From assembly GCA_963778845.1 (NCBI GenBank), contig CAVZVW010000009.1, positions 186,001 through 250,000 on the forward strand: DNA of 64,000 nt, in the 5' to 3' direction. The DNA is from CAVZVW01 sp963778845. GTDB taxonomy: Bacteria > Actinomycetota > Actinomycetes > Actinomycetales > Kineosporiaceae. Made by a program: the position numbers and the translations under genes. Below the pieces are notes generated by a model, which had not been told where the DNA came from, ran no database searches, and was given only the letters and a program-made list of their open reading frames with translations. Positions 35,892-44,262 of the stretch are shown here, piece after piece; the first letter of the stretch is position 1; each line of letters begins with the position of its first letter.

Positions 35892-36012
35892 GCGTGCTCC
35901 GGGGTCGGTGAAAATCCGAACCGGCGGTGACAGTCCGCGACCCGACCGCAGCCAGCGGCCGGTGGACCTGGTGGAACTCCAGGACCGACGGTGAGAGTCC
36001 GGATGGGAGGCA
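35892..36012 (+). promoter_or_regulatory. FMN riboswitch (RFN element)
   Basis: The conserved RFN blocks are in order: GGGGTCGGTGAAAATCCGAA at 35901-35920, CCGGCGGTGACAGTCCGCGA at 35921-35940, a variable arm (GCCAGCGGCCGGTGG), GGAACTCCAGGACCGACGG around 35973-35991, and GAGAGTCCGGATGGGAGG at the end. It binds FMN and controls the downstream riboflavin operon. The region 36013-36153 between it and ribD contains the expression platform; no T-run terminator is seen, so translational control at AGGAGGG (36143-36149) is likely. Confidence 0.97.
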
Positions 36013-36153
36013 GCACGCCGCGGCATCGTCGCGCTCTGCGCGCGGTCGATGTCGCGATGGTGGCGTCGCGGAAACGCCCAGAGACGGGCGCTTCCGCCGT
36101 GTCGCCGAACCCGGAGCCCGCCTGCACCCGCAGTGTCGAGGCAGGAGGGTTCG

Positions 36154-37197
36154 GTGACGCAGTACCTCGCGCAAGAGTCGGCAGCCGCGCCCTTCGAGGC
36201 CGCGGCGATGCGGCGCGCCGTCCAGCTCGCGGCTCTCGGCCCGGCCCGCGGCCCCAACCCTCGTGTCGGCTGCGTCGTCCTCGATGCCGCCGGGACGGTC
36301 GCCGGCGAGGGGTTCCACGCCGGTGCCGGGACGCCGCACGCGGAGGTCGTCGCGCTGGCTCAGGCCGGCGTCCGGGCCCGTCGCGGCACCGCGGTGGTGA
36401 CGCTGGAGCCGTGCGACCACACAGGGCGGACCGGTCCCTGCACGCGCGCCCTCCTCGACGCCGGGATCATCCGGGTGGTCATCGGCGCCCTGGACCCCAA
36501 CCCGGTCGCCGCCGGGGGAGCGGGTGCGCTGAGGCACGCGGGAGTCGAGGTCGAGACCGGGCTGTCGGCCGCCGACTGCGAGGCGCTCAACCTTCGGTGG
36601 GCGTTCGCGGTGCGTTCGCGCCGGCCGTGGGTGACATGGAAGCTCGCCGCCTCTCTCGACGGCCGCAGCGCCGCCGCGGACGGGACGAGCCGCTGGATCA
36701 CCGGCGCACCCGCGCGGGCCGACGTCCACCGCCGCCGGGCCCAGCACGACGCGGTCGTCGTCGGCACCGGGACCGTGCTGGCCGACGACCCCGCCCTGAC
36801 GGTGCGCGACGCCGCGGGCGACCTGCTGGCCGACCAGCCGCTGCGGGTGGTCGTCGGACGGCGGGCGCTCCCGCCCGGGGCCCGGGTCCTCAGCGGGCCC
36901 GTACCGGCGCTGAGAGTGCCCACGCACGAGCCGTCGGAGGCGCTCGCCGCGCTGCACGAGCTCGAGGTGCGCAGCGTCTGGCTCGAGGGTGGCCCGACGT
37001 TGGCGGCGGCCTTCTGGCGCGCCGGCCTGGTCGACGAGGTGCTGGCGTACCTGGCCCCGGCGCTCCTCGGTGCGGGCCGGGCGGCCGTTGACGACCTGGG
37101 CATCGCGACGATGGCCGACATCGCCCGACTGCGGCTGACCGGCGTCACCGAGATCGGCGAGGACGTGCTCATCACAGCGGTGCCGGCCCCGCCCTGA
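36154..37197 (+). CDS. ribD: Riboflavin biosynthesis deaminase/reductase RibD
   Basis: Bifunctional: deaminates the GTP-derived pyrimidine and reduces its ribose side chain. Of 347 residues. Deaminase zinc motifs PHAEVVAL and LEPCDHTGRTGPCTRALLDA (residues about 66-105); the reductase domain runs from about 160 (PWVTWKLAASLDGRSA) to LEGGPTLAAAFWRAGLVDE (about 282-300). GTG 36154 has GGAGGG just upstream. It is the first gene under the FMN riboswitch. Confidence 0.96.
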   Translation: MTQYLAQESAAAPFEAAAMRRAVQLAALGPARGPNPRVGCVVLDAAGTVAGEGFHAGAGTPHAEVVALAQAGVRARRGTAVVTLEPCDHTGRTGPCTRALLDAGIIRVVIGALDPNPVAAGGAGALRHAGVEVETGLSAADCEALNLRWAFAVRSRRPWVTWKLAASLDGRSAAADGTSRWITGAPARADVHRRRAQHDAVVVGTGTVLADDPALTVRDAAGDLLADQPLRVVVGRRALPPGARVLSGPVPALRVPTHEPSEALAALHELEVRSVWLEGGPTLAAAFWRAGLVDEVLAYLAPALLGAGRAAVDDLGIATMADIARLRLTGVTEIGEDVLITAVPAPP

Positions 37198-37215
37198 CCA
37201 CCCCCCCCCGAGGCA

Positions 37216-37320
37216 AGCCCCCAACCACGGAGCCCCGAACAGCGGAGCCCCGAACCACGGAGCCCCGAACCACGGAGCCCCGAACCACGAAGCCCCGAAC
37301 CACGAAGCCCCCGCACAAGC
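37216..37320 (+). repeat. 15-bp tandem repeat, seven copies, ribD-ribE gap
   Basis: Seven units of AGCCCCGAACCACGG (37216 onward), the middle ones identical, fill the 158-base gap between ribD and ribE. All other genes of the operon overlap or abut, so the repeat is the only break in it. Confidence 0.9.
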
Positions 37321-37355
37321 TCAGCCAGCCAGTCCACCGACAGCAGGGAGTGCTC

Positions 37356-38015
37356 ATGTTCACCGGGATCGTCGAGGAGCTCGGCGAGGTCGTCCGGCTC
37401 GAGACGATGGCGGAGTCGGCCCGCATCACCGTGCGCGGCCCGCTCGTCACCTCAGACGCCGTACGCGGAGCATCGATCGCCGTCAACGGCGTCTGCCTGA
37501 CCGTCGTCGAGCACCACTCAGGCAGTTTCACCGCCGACGTCATGCCGGAGACGCTGCACCGCACAGGACTCGGCACCCTGCACGCGGGAAGCGTCGTCAA
37601 CCTCGAGCGCCCGATGCCGGCGGACGGTCGGTTCGGGGGCCACGTCGTCCAGGGCCACGTCGACGGCACCGGGACCGTCCTCGAGCGGGTGCCCGGGCCG
37701 AGGTGGGACGTCGTGCGTGTGGCCGTGCCACGCAGCCTCGCCCGCTACGTGGTCGAGAAGGGTTCCGTGGCCGTGGACGGCGTCTCACTCACCGTGGCCT
37801 CGGTCGATGACGGTCCCGAGGGCACCTCGTTCACGGTGTCGCTCATCCCGGAGACCCTCGAGCGCACCACTCTGGGTCGGCGAGCACCGGGTGAGGTGGT
37901 CAACCTCGAGGTCGACGTCCTCGCGAAGTACGTCGAGCGCATGCTCGCCCACAGGGCGACACCTCTCGACGCTCAGCCGGCCGGCCGGGCCGACCTTGCG
38001 ACGGTGACCCTGTGA
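37356..38015 (+). CDS. ribE: Riboflavin synthase alpha chain
   Basis: Dismutates two 6,7-dimethyl-8-ribityllumazine molecules to riboflavin. Of 219 residues with two lumazine-binding halves: MFTGIVEELGEVVRL (N-terminal, conserved), ASIAVNGVCLTVV (about 47-59) and its copy GSVAVDGVSLTVASV (about 138-152). CAGGGAG precedes the ATG. Confidence 0.96.
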   Translation: MFTGIVEELGEVVRLETMAESARITVRGPLVTSDAVRGASIAVNGVCLTVVEHHSGSFTADVMPETLHRTGLGTLHAGSVVNLERPMPADGRFGGHVVQGHVDGTGTVLERVPGPRWDVVRVAVPRSLARYVVEKGSVAVDGVSLTVASVDDGPEGTSFTVSLIPETLERTTLGRRAPGEVVNLEVDVLAKYVERMLAHRATPLDAQPAGRADLATVTL

Positions 38016-38707
38016 GCGGCGGTGTCGGTGCTGTCCTGGCCGACCTCGCCAACGCCAAGCTGGTGATCGCCGGACACGTGATCCTCTGGCGCGAGATCGT
38101 CGGCAACGGCTTCGGGCTCGCCAGTGCGGTCGGCGGCATGCGTCGCCGTGTCTGGGCCTGGCCTGTCGGGATCATCGGCAACCTGCTGCTGTTCACGGTC
38201 TTCCTGGGCGCGGCCTTCCACACCCCGCAGGGGGCGAACCTGCTGGGCCAGGCGGGGCGCCAGGTGATGTTCGTGATCGTCTCGGTGTACGGCTGGGTCC
38301 GGTGGTACCGGCGGCGCGACGCAGGCGGCCCCGCGGTCGTACCTCGCTGGGCCACCTGGTCCGAGCGCGCCGTCCTCGCCGGGGTCGCGGTGGTGTGCGT
38401 GGTCGCCCTGACACCGGCGTTCCGCGCACTCGGGTCCTTCGAACCCGTCTGGGCGGACGCCTGGATCTTCACCGGCTCGATGCTGGCCACGTACTCGATG
38501 GCGCGCGGATGGGTCGACTTCTGGCTCATCTGGATCGGCGTCGACGCGGTCGGCGTCCCGCTTCTGCTGCGCGCGCACCTGTACCCGTCGGCGACCCTGT
38601 ACATGTTCTACGGCTGCTTCGTGATCTGGGGCTTCTTCGTGTGGTTGCGGATCTCTCGGCGCAGCGCGGCGACCGCGGCCGCACCGGTCTCGGAGGTGGT
38701 CGCATGA
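38012..38707 (+). CDS. PnuC-family transporter, probable riboflavin carrier (RibM-like)
   Basis: Integral membrane protein of 231 residues with about six to seven helices, of the PnuC family: WPVGIIGNLLLFTVFLGAAF (residues about 51-70), QVMFVIVSVYGWVRWYRR (about 86-103) and WIFTGSMLATYSMARGWVDFW are characteristic. PnuC members carry nicotinamide riboside, but those inside FMN-riboswitch operons of actinobacteria (RibM/PnuX) carry riboflavin. Coupled overlaps with ribE and ribBA support riboflavin here; the assignment is by context. Confidence 0.85.
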   Translation: MSGGVGAVLADLANAKLVIAGHVILWREIVGNGFGLASAVGGMRRRVWAWPVGIIGNLLLFTVFLGAAFHTPQGANLLGQAGRQVMFVIVSVYGWVRWYRRRDAGGPAVVPRWATWSERAVLAGVAVVCVVALTPAFRALGSFEPVWADAWIFTGSMLATYSMARGWVDFWLIWIGVDAVGVPLLLRAHLYPSATLYMFYGCFVIWGFFVWLRISRRSAATAAAPVSEVVA

Positions 38708-40056
38708 CCGCCGTGCTCCCGGACCAGGAGATGCCCGTGGTCGCGGGCTCCCGGCCCTCCGGCCGGCGAGGGCCGGCGGGGTCGCCAAGCATGCTCGATC
38801 CGGCGACGGCCGCCGTGCACGCGCTGCGCCGCGGCCTGCCGGTGCTCGTGGTCGACGACGAGGACCGGGAGAACGAGGGCGACGTCATCATGGCGGCCGC
38901 CCACGCGTCGCCGGGATGGGTGGCGTGGACCGTGCGCCACACCTCCGGCGTGCTGTGTGCCCCCATGCCCGACGACGTCGCGGACCGCCTGTCCCTGCCG
39001 CCCATGGTCAGGCACAACCAGGACCCGCGCGGGACGGCGTACACGGTCTCGGTGGACGCTCGGCTCGGCGTCGGGACGGGCATCAGCGCGGCCGACCGGG
39101 CGACGACGTTCCGGGTGCTGGCGGACCCCGGCTCGCATGCCGAGGACCTCGTGCGGCCGGGGCACGTGTTCCCCCTTCGCGCACGGCCCGGAGGTGTGCT
39201 GGAGCGGCCCGGCCACACCGAGGCCGCCGTCGACCTCTGCCGGCTCGCAGGGCTGCCGCCCGTGGGCCTCATCGCGGAGGTCGTCGAGGACGACGGGACC
39301 ATGATGCGGCTGCCGGGACTTCGCCGGCTCGCCGACGCCCATGGCCTGGCCCTGGTGAGCATCGCCGACCTGGCACTGCTGCGCTCGGCTGAGCTCGACC
39401 CGCGTGAGCTCGTGGAGTCCAAGCGTCGACTGCGGGTCGAGCGGGTCACGCAGACGCACATCCCCACCCGGCACGGCCCGATGCGAGCCGTCGGCTACCG
39501 CGACGGCCTGACCGGCGACGAGCACGTCGCCCTCGTCGCGGGGCGGCCGCCGGCCGCCGGCGCCCTGGTTCGAGTGCACTCGGAGTGCTTGACCGGAGAC
39601 GTGTTCGGGTCGCTGCGCTGCGACTGCGGTCCGCAGCTGGACCAGGCGATGGCCGCCGTGTGCGCGGCCGGGGGAGTCGTCGTCTACGTCCGCGGCCACG
39701 AGGGCCGAGGGGTGGGCCTCCTGGCCAAGCTGAGCGCGTACGCCCTGCAGGAGAAGGGGTTCGACACCGTCTCCGCGAACACCGTGCAAGGCCTGCCCGC
39801 CGACGCCAGGGAGTACGGAGCGGCCGCGGCGGTTCTGGCGGACCTCGGGCTGGACGACGTCCGGCTCCTGACGAACAACCCGGCGAAGGTCGCGGGGCTC
39901 ACCGCCCACGGCGTCCGCGTTCGAGAGAGGGTTCCGCTGCAGGTCAGCGCGTCGGCGCACAACATGGCGTACCTCGTCGCGAAGCGCGACCTCATGGGTC
40001 ATGAGCTGATACTGGAGGCCGACGACCGCGGCGATGCCCAGGTGGTCGGCGGATGA
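38704..40056 (+). CDS. ribBA: Dihydroxybutanone phosphate synthase / GTP cyclohydrolase II
   Basis: Bifunctional enzyme giving both riboflavin precursors. Of 450 residues. The DHBP synthase domain (about 25-230) has DDEDRENEGDVIMAA (56-70) and RPGHVFPLRA; the cyclohydrolase II domain (about 240-445) has RVHSECLTGDVFGSLRCDCG (zinc Cys) and RGHEGRGVGLLAKLSAYALQ (catalytic Arg). The start overlaps the ribM-like stop, and the stop overlaps ribH. Confidence 0.96.
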   Translation: MTAVLPDQEMPVVAGSRPSGRRGPAGSPSMLDPATAAVHALRRGLPVLVVDDEDRENEGDVIMAAAHASPGWVAWTVRHTSGVLCAPMPDDVADRLSLPPMVRHNQDPRGTAYTVSVDARLGVGTGISAADRATTFRVLADPGSHAEDLVRPGHVFPLRARPGGVLERPGHTEAAVDLCRLAGLPPVGLIAEVVEDDGTMMRLPGLRRLADAHGLALVSIADLALLRSAELDPRELVESKRRLRVERVTQTHIPTRHGPMRAVGYRDGLTGDEHVALVAGRPPAAGALVRVHSECLTGDVFGSLRCDCGPQLDQAMAAVCAAGGVVVYVRGHEGRGVGLLAKLSAYALQEKGFDTVSANTVQGLPADAREYGAAAAVLADLGLDDVRLLTNNPAKVAGLTAHGVRVRERVPLQVSASAHNMAYLVAKRDLMGHELILEADDRGDAQVVGG

Positions 40057-40535
40057 GCGGCGAGGGTGCGCCGGGCGTGGAGGTCGACGGCCACGCCCTG
40101 CGCGTGGCGGTCGTGGCGGCGTCCTGGCATGACGAGGTCATGCAAGGGCTGGTCGCCGGCGCTCGCCGCGCCCTGCGCGAGTGCGGGGTCGAGCACGTCA
40201 GCGAGTATCGGGTGCCGGGAAGCTTCGAGCTCGCCGTGGCGGCCTCCCGCCTTGCTGGTCAGCCGGTCGACGCCGTTGTGGCTCTGGGTGTGATCGTGCG
40301 CGGCGAGACACCGCACTTCGACTACATCGCTCAGGCGGCGGCCATCGGGCTCACCGAGGTGAGCGTGCGGAGCGCGAAGCCAGTGGGGTTCGGCGTGCTC
40401 ACGTGCGACACCGTGGAGCAGGCGCTGGACCGCGCGGGACTCCCCGGGTCGAGTGAGGACAAGGGCCACGAGGCTGCGATGGCGGCCGTCGCGACCGCGG
40501 TCGCCCTTCGGGATCTGCCCCTGCCTCCTCACTGA
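40053..40535 (+). CDS. ribH: 6,7-Dimethyl-8-ribityllumazine synthase
   Basis: Condenses the ribityl pyrimidine with dihydroxybutanone phosphate, forming the ribE substrate. Of 160 residues: VVAASWHDEVMQGLVAGA (residues about 19-36), YRVPGSFELAVAA (about 53-65), VIVRGETPHFDYIA (about 80-93, catalytic His) and FGVLTCDTVEQALDRAG. Last gene of the riboflavin operon. Confidence 0.96.
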   Translation: MSGEGAPGVEVDGHALRVAVVAASWHDEVMQGLVAGARRALRECGVEHVSEYRVPGSFELAVAASRLAGQPVDAVVALGVIVRGETPHFDYIAQAAAIGLTEVSVRSAKPVGFGVLTCDTVEQALDRAGLPGSSEDKGHEAAMAAVATAVALRDLPLPPH

Positions 40536-40754
40536 GGTCGGCTGCCGCCGGCGGGCGGCACCAGAGCCGGGTACGGGCTCGGAGGCGGTCACGCGTGCCT
40601 CGGCGCGGTCGTCACCGCCCGGCCTCCTCTCGCCGCTGCCCCGATGCCATTTCGGTGGCGGCGGGGGCGAGTGGCGGCGTCGAAAGGCGTTGCTGCGCAG
40701 GGTCTTTGCCTGTGGACGAGGAGTTGGCGCCAGACACGGCCGCGGGCGTAGGAT

Positions 40755-40770
40755 TCGAACATATATTCGA
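40755..40770 (+). promoter_or_regulatory. LexA-like SOS box
   Basis: TCGAACATATATTCGA differs at one base from the actinobacterial SOS-box palindrome TCGAACATATGTTCGA. It contains TATATT (40762-40767), usable as a -10, so LexA binding would block initiation. The next gene, 200 bases on, is of the 13E12/DUF222-HNH family, several members of which are LexA-controlled in Mycobacterium tuberculosis. Confidence 0.65.
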
Positions 40771-40784
40771 TGCCTGGTCTTCAT

Positions 40785-40874
40785 GGTCACCCGCTTCGCG
40801 ATGACTCACTTCGCGGTCACCCGCTTCGCGATGACTCACTTCGCGATGACTCACTTCGCGATGACTCGTCCCGA
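40785..40874 (+). repeat. 15-bp tandem repeat, six copies
   Basis: Six 15-bp units alternate between two related forms, GATGACTCACTTCGC and GGTCACCCGCTTCGC (order B-A-B-A-A-A', the last degenerate). They lie between the LexA-like box and the HNH gene. Confidence 0.85.
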
Positions 40875-40972
40875 CGAACCCAACCGACGAACCCAACCGA
40901 CGAACAGGATCGCCCAGTGGCTACCGGCACACCCTCGGCCCTCGACAGCGACTCGGACGTGGCTGACGGTCT

Positions 40973-42988
40973 ATGGCTAGCGGCCCGGCTCGACACGTCA
41001 ATGAGGTGGTCGCTGTGAACCCGTTCGCGATCCGCCGCGACGGGTCGGGCGTCCGCGCCCCCGGCGTGGGCCGGTCCGCCCGTACAAGGCACTGGGAAGC
41101 GGCCGTCAACGCGCCGGACCGCGCGGTGGGCAGCGCCGCCGAGGCACCTCGCGCCCCCTGCCCTCCCCGTTGGGAGCTCGGTGGTCAACCGGAGGGCGTC
41201 TACATCGGCCGCGACGGAGCGGTGGACCTGGGGACGGAGTTCGGCCGGCGGCACCGGGGCGAGGCCGAGGGGGAGCGGGACATCTCCGGCTGCGAGATCG
41301 GGGGCCAGGTCAGCCGGTACGCATCAGCAGCGCCGCGCGCCGACTGGGCAGCCGTGCTCGAGCGGGCGACGGGGCTGGACATGCTCCCTGACCTGAGCGA
41401 CGCAGAGATCGCGGATGTGGTGTCGGCCGCGCAGCGGCTGACGGCCTGGATCCAGTCTCTGCAGGTGCGCGCGATCGGTGAGGCAGCACGCCGGGCGACG
41501 GATCCGGCGTGGGTCACCGCAGGTATCGGTACCGGTGACCCCGTCCGCGACGCCCTCGCGCGTCGCGCCGCGATCCGAGACGCGGAGTGGTTCGGCCGCG
41601 CCCGAGTCGTCGCGGAGCTCGCCCTGACCACCCACATGAGCGAGTACGCCGTCGCACAGAGGCTGGACGCCGCGCTGGCACTGCGGGAGGACCGTCTGCG
41701 GATCACCGCCGAGGGGTTCGCCGCCGGAGATCTCGACTGGGCGAAGGTCTGCGCGGTCATCCAGGCCACGGGCGACCTGGACGACGCGGCAGCGGCGGCC
41801 GTCGAAGCTGCGGCCCTTGGCCCCGACGCCGGATGGTCCAACACCCCTGGGCTCCGTCGAGCCCTCGTCCGAGCCCGAGCCGCCGTCGACGCAGCAGCAG
41901 CGGCTGTCGCGGGTCCCGCCGCAGGCGATGCGGCCGGCGAAGAGGGGACCCGCGATGCGGGGCCCGGCGCTGCGGGGCCCGGCGATGCACGGCCCTCCGA
42001 AGTTGGGGCCGCGGACGTCGGGCCTACCGCTGCAGGACCGGCTGAGGCTGGGGCCGCGGACGTCGGGACCGCCGGCGGCGGCCCCAGCAGCGACGGCACC
42101 GGCAGCCCCGCGGGGACTTCGCCGTTCGAGGATCGCCGGGTCGTCTGTGACGTCCCCACGTTCGGGGTCGCCTCCCAGATCATGGGGGCGGGCTTCGTCT
42201 GGGCGTTGTTGTCGGCGACCGACATGGCGATGATCGACGCGGTGCTGGACCAGCTGGCGCGGTCGTCCAAGTCTCCCGGCGATCGTCGCAGCCACCAGCA
42301 GCGTCGCGCCGACGCCTTCGTGGGGATCTTCGCGAACGTTCGGCGGTCACTGTGGGGTGCGGGCGCCGCCCGGGGGCCGGAGGTCCTGCTGACGATGTCG
42401 CTCGAGACGGCGCTCGGTCTTGCCGATGAGCCGGCCGACCTCGTCGGTTACGGGCCTGTGCCGGCAGCCATGGCACGCGAGGCAGCAACGACTGGCACAT
42501 GGCGCTGCGCCGTCGTCGACCAGCAGCACGGAACGCTGCTCGGGCTGGGCCGATCCTCCTTCACACCGGCATACAAGCCTGGTGGCGCCCTGGACCGGTT
42601 CACGCGAGTGCGTGACCAGACGTGCACCTTCCCGGGCTGTCACTCTCGGGCGACCGACCTCGACCATGGCGTGAAGCACCGACGTGGCGGCGTCACGTGC
42701 GAATGCAACTGCGCGAGGCTGTGTCGACGCCACCACCGGCTCAAGGACGCGGGGTGGTTCACGATGGCGCGGTCGGAGGATCCCGACGACCCTCCGGGAA
42801 CGCTGGTCTGGACGACTCGCTCCGGCCGCGTGCACAAGCGGCGACCTCGGTCACTGACGGCACCGCGGTTGCCGAGAACGGGCGCCGGGCACAGCTCCCT
42901 AGACGTCGTCGACCAAGGTCAGGTCGTCTCCGGGCGGCTGGCCATGCGACGGCCGGCGACGGAGCTCCCAGACGACCCGCCGTTCTGA
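40973..42988 (+). CDS. DUF222 / HNH endonuclease (13E12 repeat family)
   Basis: Protein of 671 residues. A DUF222 region spans about 130-480 (DMLPDLSDAEIADVVSAAQR... onward). An HNH nuclease domain lies at about 551-590: CTFPGCHSRATDLDH, then CARLCRRHHRLKD, with four Cys for zinc and His for catalysis. An Ala/Gly/Asp-rich insertion (about 318-385) with repeated AADVG/GPAAGP pieces interrupts DUF222. The first 110 residues have no recognisable domain, so the true start may be later than ATG 40973. These genes are multicopy in actinobacteria, and their role is unclear; a LexA-like site upstream suggests DNA-damage induction. Confidence 0.85.
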   Translation: MASGPARHVNEVVAVNPFAIRRDGSGVRAPGVGRSARTRHWEAAVNAPDRAVGSAAEAPRAPCPPRWELGGQPEGVYIGRDGAVDLGTEFGRRHRGEAEGERDISGCEIGGQVSRYASAAPRADWAAVLERATGLDMLPDLSDAEIADVVSAAQRLTAWIQSLQVRAIGEAARRATDPAWVTAGIGTGDPVRDALARRAAIRDAEWFGRARVVAELALTTHMSEYAVAQRLDAALALREDRLRITAEGFAAGDLDWAKVCAVIQATGDLDDAAAAAVEAAALGPDAGWSNTPGLRRALVRARAAVDAAAAAVAGPAAGDAAGEEGTRDAGPGAAGPGDARPSEVGAADVGPTAAGPAEAGAADVGTAGGGPSSDGTGSPAGTSPFEDRRVVCDVPTFGVASQIMGAGFVWALLSATDMAMIDAVLDQLARSSKSPGDRRSHQQRRADAFVGIFANVRRSLWGAGAARGPEVLLTMSLETALGLADEPADLVGYGPVPAAMAREAATTGTWRCAVVDQQHGTLLGLGRSSFTPAYKPGGALDRFTRVRDQTCTFPGCHSRATDLDHGVKHRRGGVTCECNCARLCRRHHRLKDAGWFTMARSEDPDDPPGTLVWTTRSGRVHKRRPRSLTAPRLPRTGAGHSSLDVVDQGQVVSGRLAMRRPATELPDDPPF

Positions 42989-43001
42989 GCGCCACTAACC
43001 T

Positions 43002-43271
43002 GTGACTGTGAAGACGTTCGACGGCCTGTTCGCCGAGCTCGGTGAACGGGCCCGCACCCGGGCCGAGGGCTCGGGCACAGTGAGAGCGCTGGACTCCGGC
43101 GTGCATGCGATCGGCAAGAAGGTCGTCGAAGAGGCTGCCGAAGCCTGGATGGCCGCCGAGCACGAGTCCGCCGAGCGCGCGGCGGAGGAGATCTCGCAGC
43201 TCCTCTACCACGTGCAGGTGCTCATGCTCGCGACCGGGATCACGCTTGAGGACGTCTACCGGCACCTCTGA
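43002..43271 (+). CDS. hisE: Phosphoribosyl-ATP pyrophosphatase
   Basis: Second step of histidine synthesis (PR-ATP to PR-AMP). Of 89 residues: KTFDGLFAELGERART at the N-terminus, GKKVVEEAAEAWMAAEHES (about 38-56, the metal-binding EExxE helix) and EEISQLLYHVQVLMLATG. GTG 43002 or 43008 could start it; TAACCT at 42996-43001 resembles a -10 for a near-leaderless transcript from 43008. Confidence 0.95.
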   Translation: MTVKTFDGLFAELGERARTRAEGSGTVRALDSGVHAIGKKVVEEAAEAWMAAEHESAERAAEEISQLLYHVQVLMLATGITLEDVYRHL

Positions 43272-43304
43272 CAACCGCCACCGACTACCGCCCACGCCGT
43301 TCAC

Positions 43305-43340
43305 AACCACACCGCGTCAACCAACCACACCGCGTCAAAC
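43305..43340 (+). repeat. 18-bp repeat, two copies, hisE-hisG gap
   Basis: Two copies of AACCACACCGCGTCAACC (the second with one change) between hisE and hisG; a related CCACCG/CCACGCC sequence precedes them. Confidence 0.75.
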
Positions 43341-43412
43341 CGTGGTCACAACGCCACAGTGATCACCGCGCCACCTCTCCTGCCCCACCCGTCGACTGAG
43401 GAGTCGAGTCCC

Positions 43413-44258
43413 ATGCTGCGGGTCGCCGTCCCGAACAAGGGTTCCCTCGCTGAGGAAGCCAGCGCGATGCTGCACGAGGCCGGGTACCGGCAGCGCCGCG
43501 ACAGCCGCGAGCTCGTCCTTGCCGACCCTGAGAACGGCGTCGAGTTCTTCTTCCTCCGGCCCCGCGACATCGCTGTCTACGTCGGCTCGGGAACCCTCGA
43601 GGTCGGCATCACGGGCCGCGACCTGCTTCTGGACTCCGGTGCCAAGGCAGAGGAGGTGGTGGCTCTGGGCTTCGGAGCGTCGACCTTCCGGTTCGCGGCA
43701 CGCCCGGGAACCGCCCGGTCCCTCGCGGACCTGTCCGGACGACGGGTGGCGACGTCCTACCCGGGCCTGGTCGAGGGGTACCTGCGCGAGCAGGGCGTCC
43801 AGGCCGAGGTCGTCCGCCTCGACGGGGCCGTCGAGACCGCCGTCAGGTTGGGGGTGGCCGATGTGATCGCCGACGTCGTGTCGACCGGCACGACCCTGCG
43901 CAACGCCGGCCTGGAGGTCTTCGGCGAGCCGATCCTGCAGTCGGAGGCCGTTCTCGTGAGGCGCGTGGGCGCGGTCGCCGAAGCCGGCGCAGAGGTTCTC
44001 GTGCGCCGCCTCGAGGGCGTGATGGTGGCCCAGCAGTACGTCCTCATGGACTACGACGTCCGGGTGGAGCTCGTGGAGAGAGCCTGCGCGATCACCCCGG
44101 GCTTGGAGTCGCCAACGGTCTCACCACTGCATGACAAGGGCTGGGTCGCGGTGCGGGCGATGGTTCCCCGGCAACGGACGAACCATGTCATGGACGACCT
44201 GTACGCCCTCGGTGCCCGCGCGATCCTCGTCACCTCGATCCACGCCTGTCGCCTGTGA
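43413..44258 (+). CDS. hisG: ATP phosphoribosyltransferase, long form
   Basis: First, feedback-controlled step of histidine synthesis. Of 281 residues: RVAVPNKGSLAEEASAML (residues 3-20), GITGRDLLLDSGA (about 65-77), ATSYPGLVEGYLREQGV and the PRPP loop DVIADVVSTGTTLRNAGL (about 150-167). The C-terminal ACT-like domain for histidine inhibition (from about 205) marks the long type, which needs no HisZ. ATG 43413 has GAGGAG at 43398-43403; an earlier GTG adds unconserved sequence. Confidence 0.96.
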   Translation: MLRVAVPNKGSLAEEASAMLHEAGYRQRRDSRELVLADPENGVEFFFLRPRDIAVYVGSGTLEVGITGRDLLLDSGAKAEEVVALGFGASTFRFAARPGTARSLADLSGRRVATSYPGLVEGYLREQGVQAEVVRLDGAVETAVRLGVADVIADVVSTGTTLRNAGLEVFGEPILQSEAVLVRRVGAVAEAGAEVLVRRLEGVMVAQQYVLMDYDVRVELVERACAITPGLESPTVSPLHDKGWVAVRAMVPRQRTNHVMDDLYALGARAILVTSIHACRL

Positions 44259-44262
44259 CGCC

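Larger units (their letters stand above)
40536..40972. other. Non-coding stretch between ribH and the HNH gene
   Basis: These 437 bases hold a GC-rich inverted repeat just after ribH (about 40546-40561), a LexA-like box (40755-40770), six 15-bp repeats (40785-40874) and two to three copies of a 13-bp unit (about 40872-40906). Short open frames here are made of the repeats and have no family likeness. The base composition drops locally around the LexA-like site. Confidence 0.6.

Noticed and set aside
33262..37224. A 1320-codon open frame on the minus strand across rsmB, rpe, the transporter and ribD
   Set aside because: It opposes several well-supported genes and the FMN riboswitch, is Arg/His/Gly-rich without domains, and is a normal by-product of very high GC at codon position three.
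40785..40874. Repeat array considered as CRISPR
   Set aside because: Units are 15 bp with no spacers, and no cas genes are nearby.
40783..40980. Small open frame encoding MVTRFAMTHFAVTRFA-type repeats after the LexA-like box
   Set aside because: It is only the 15-bp repeat translated in one frame, without SD or conserved continuation; two other frames are equally open.
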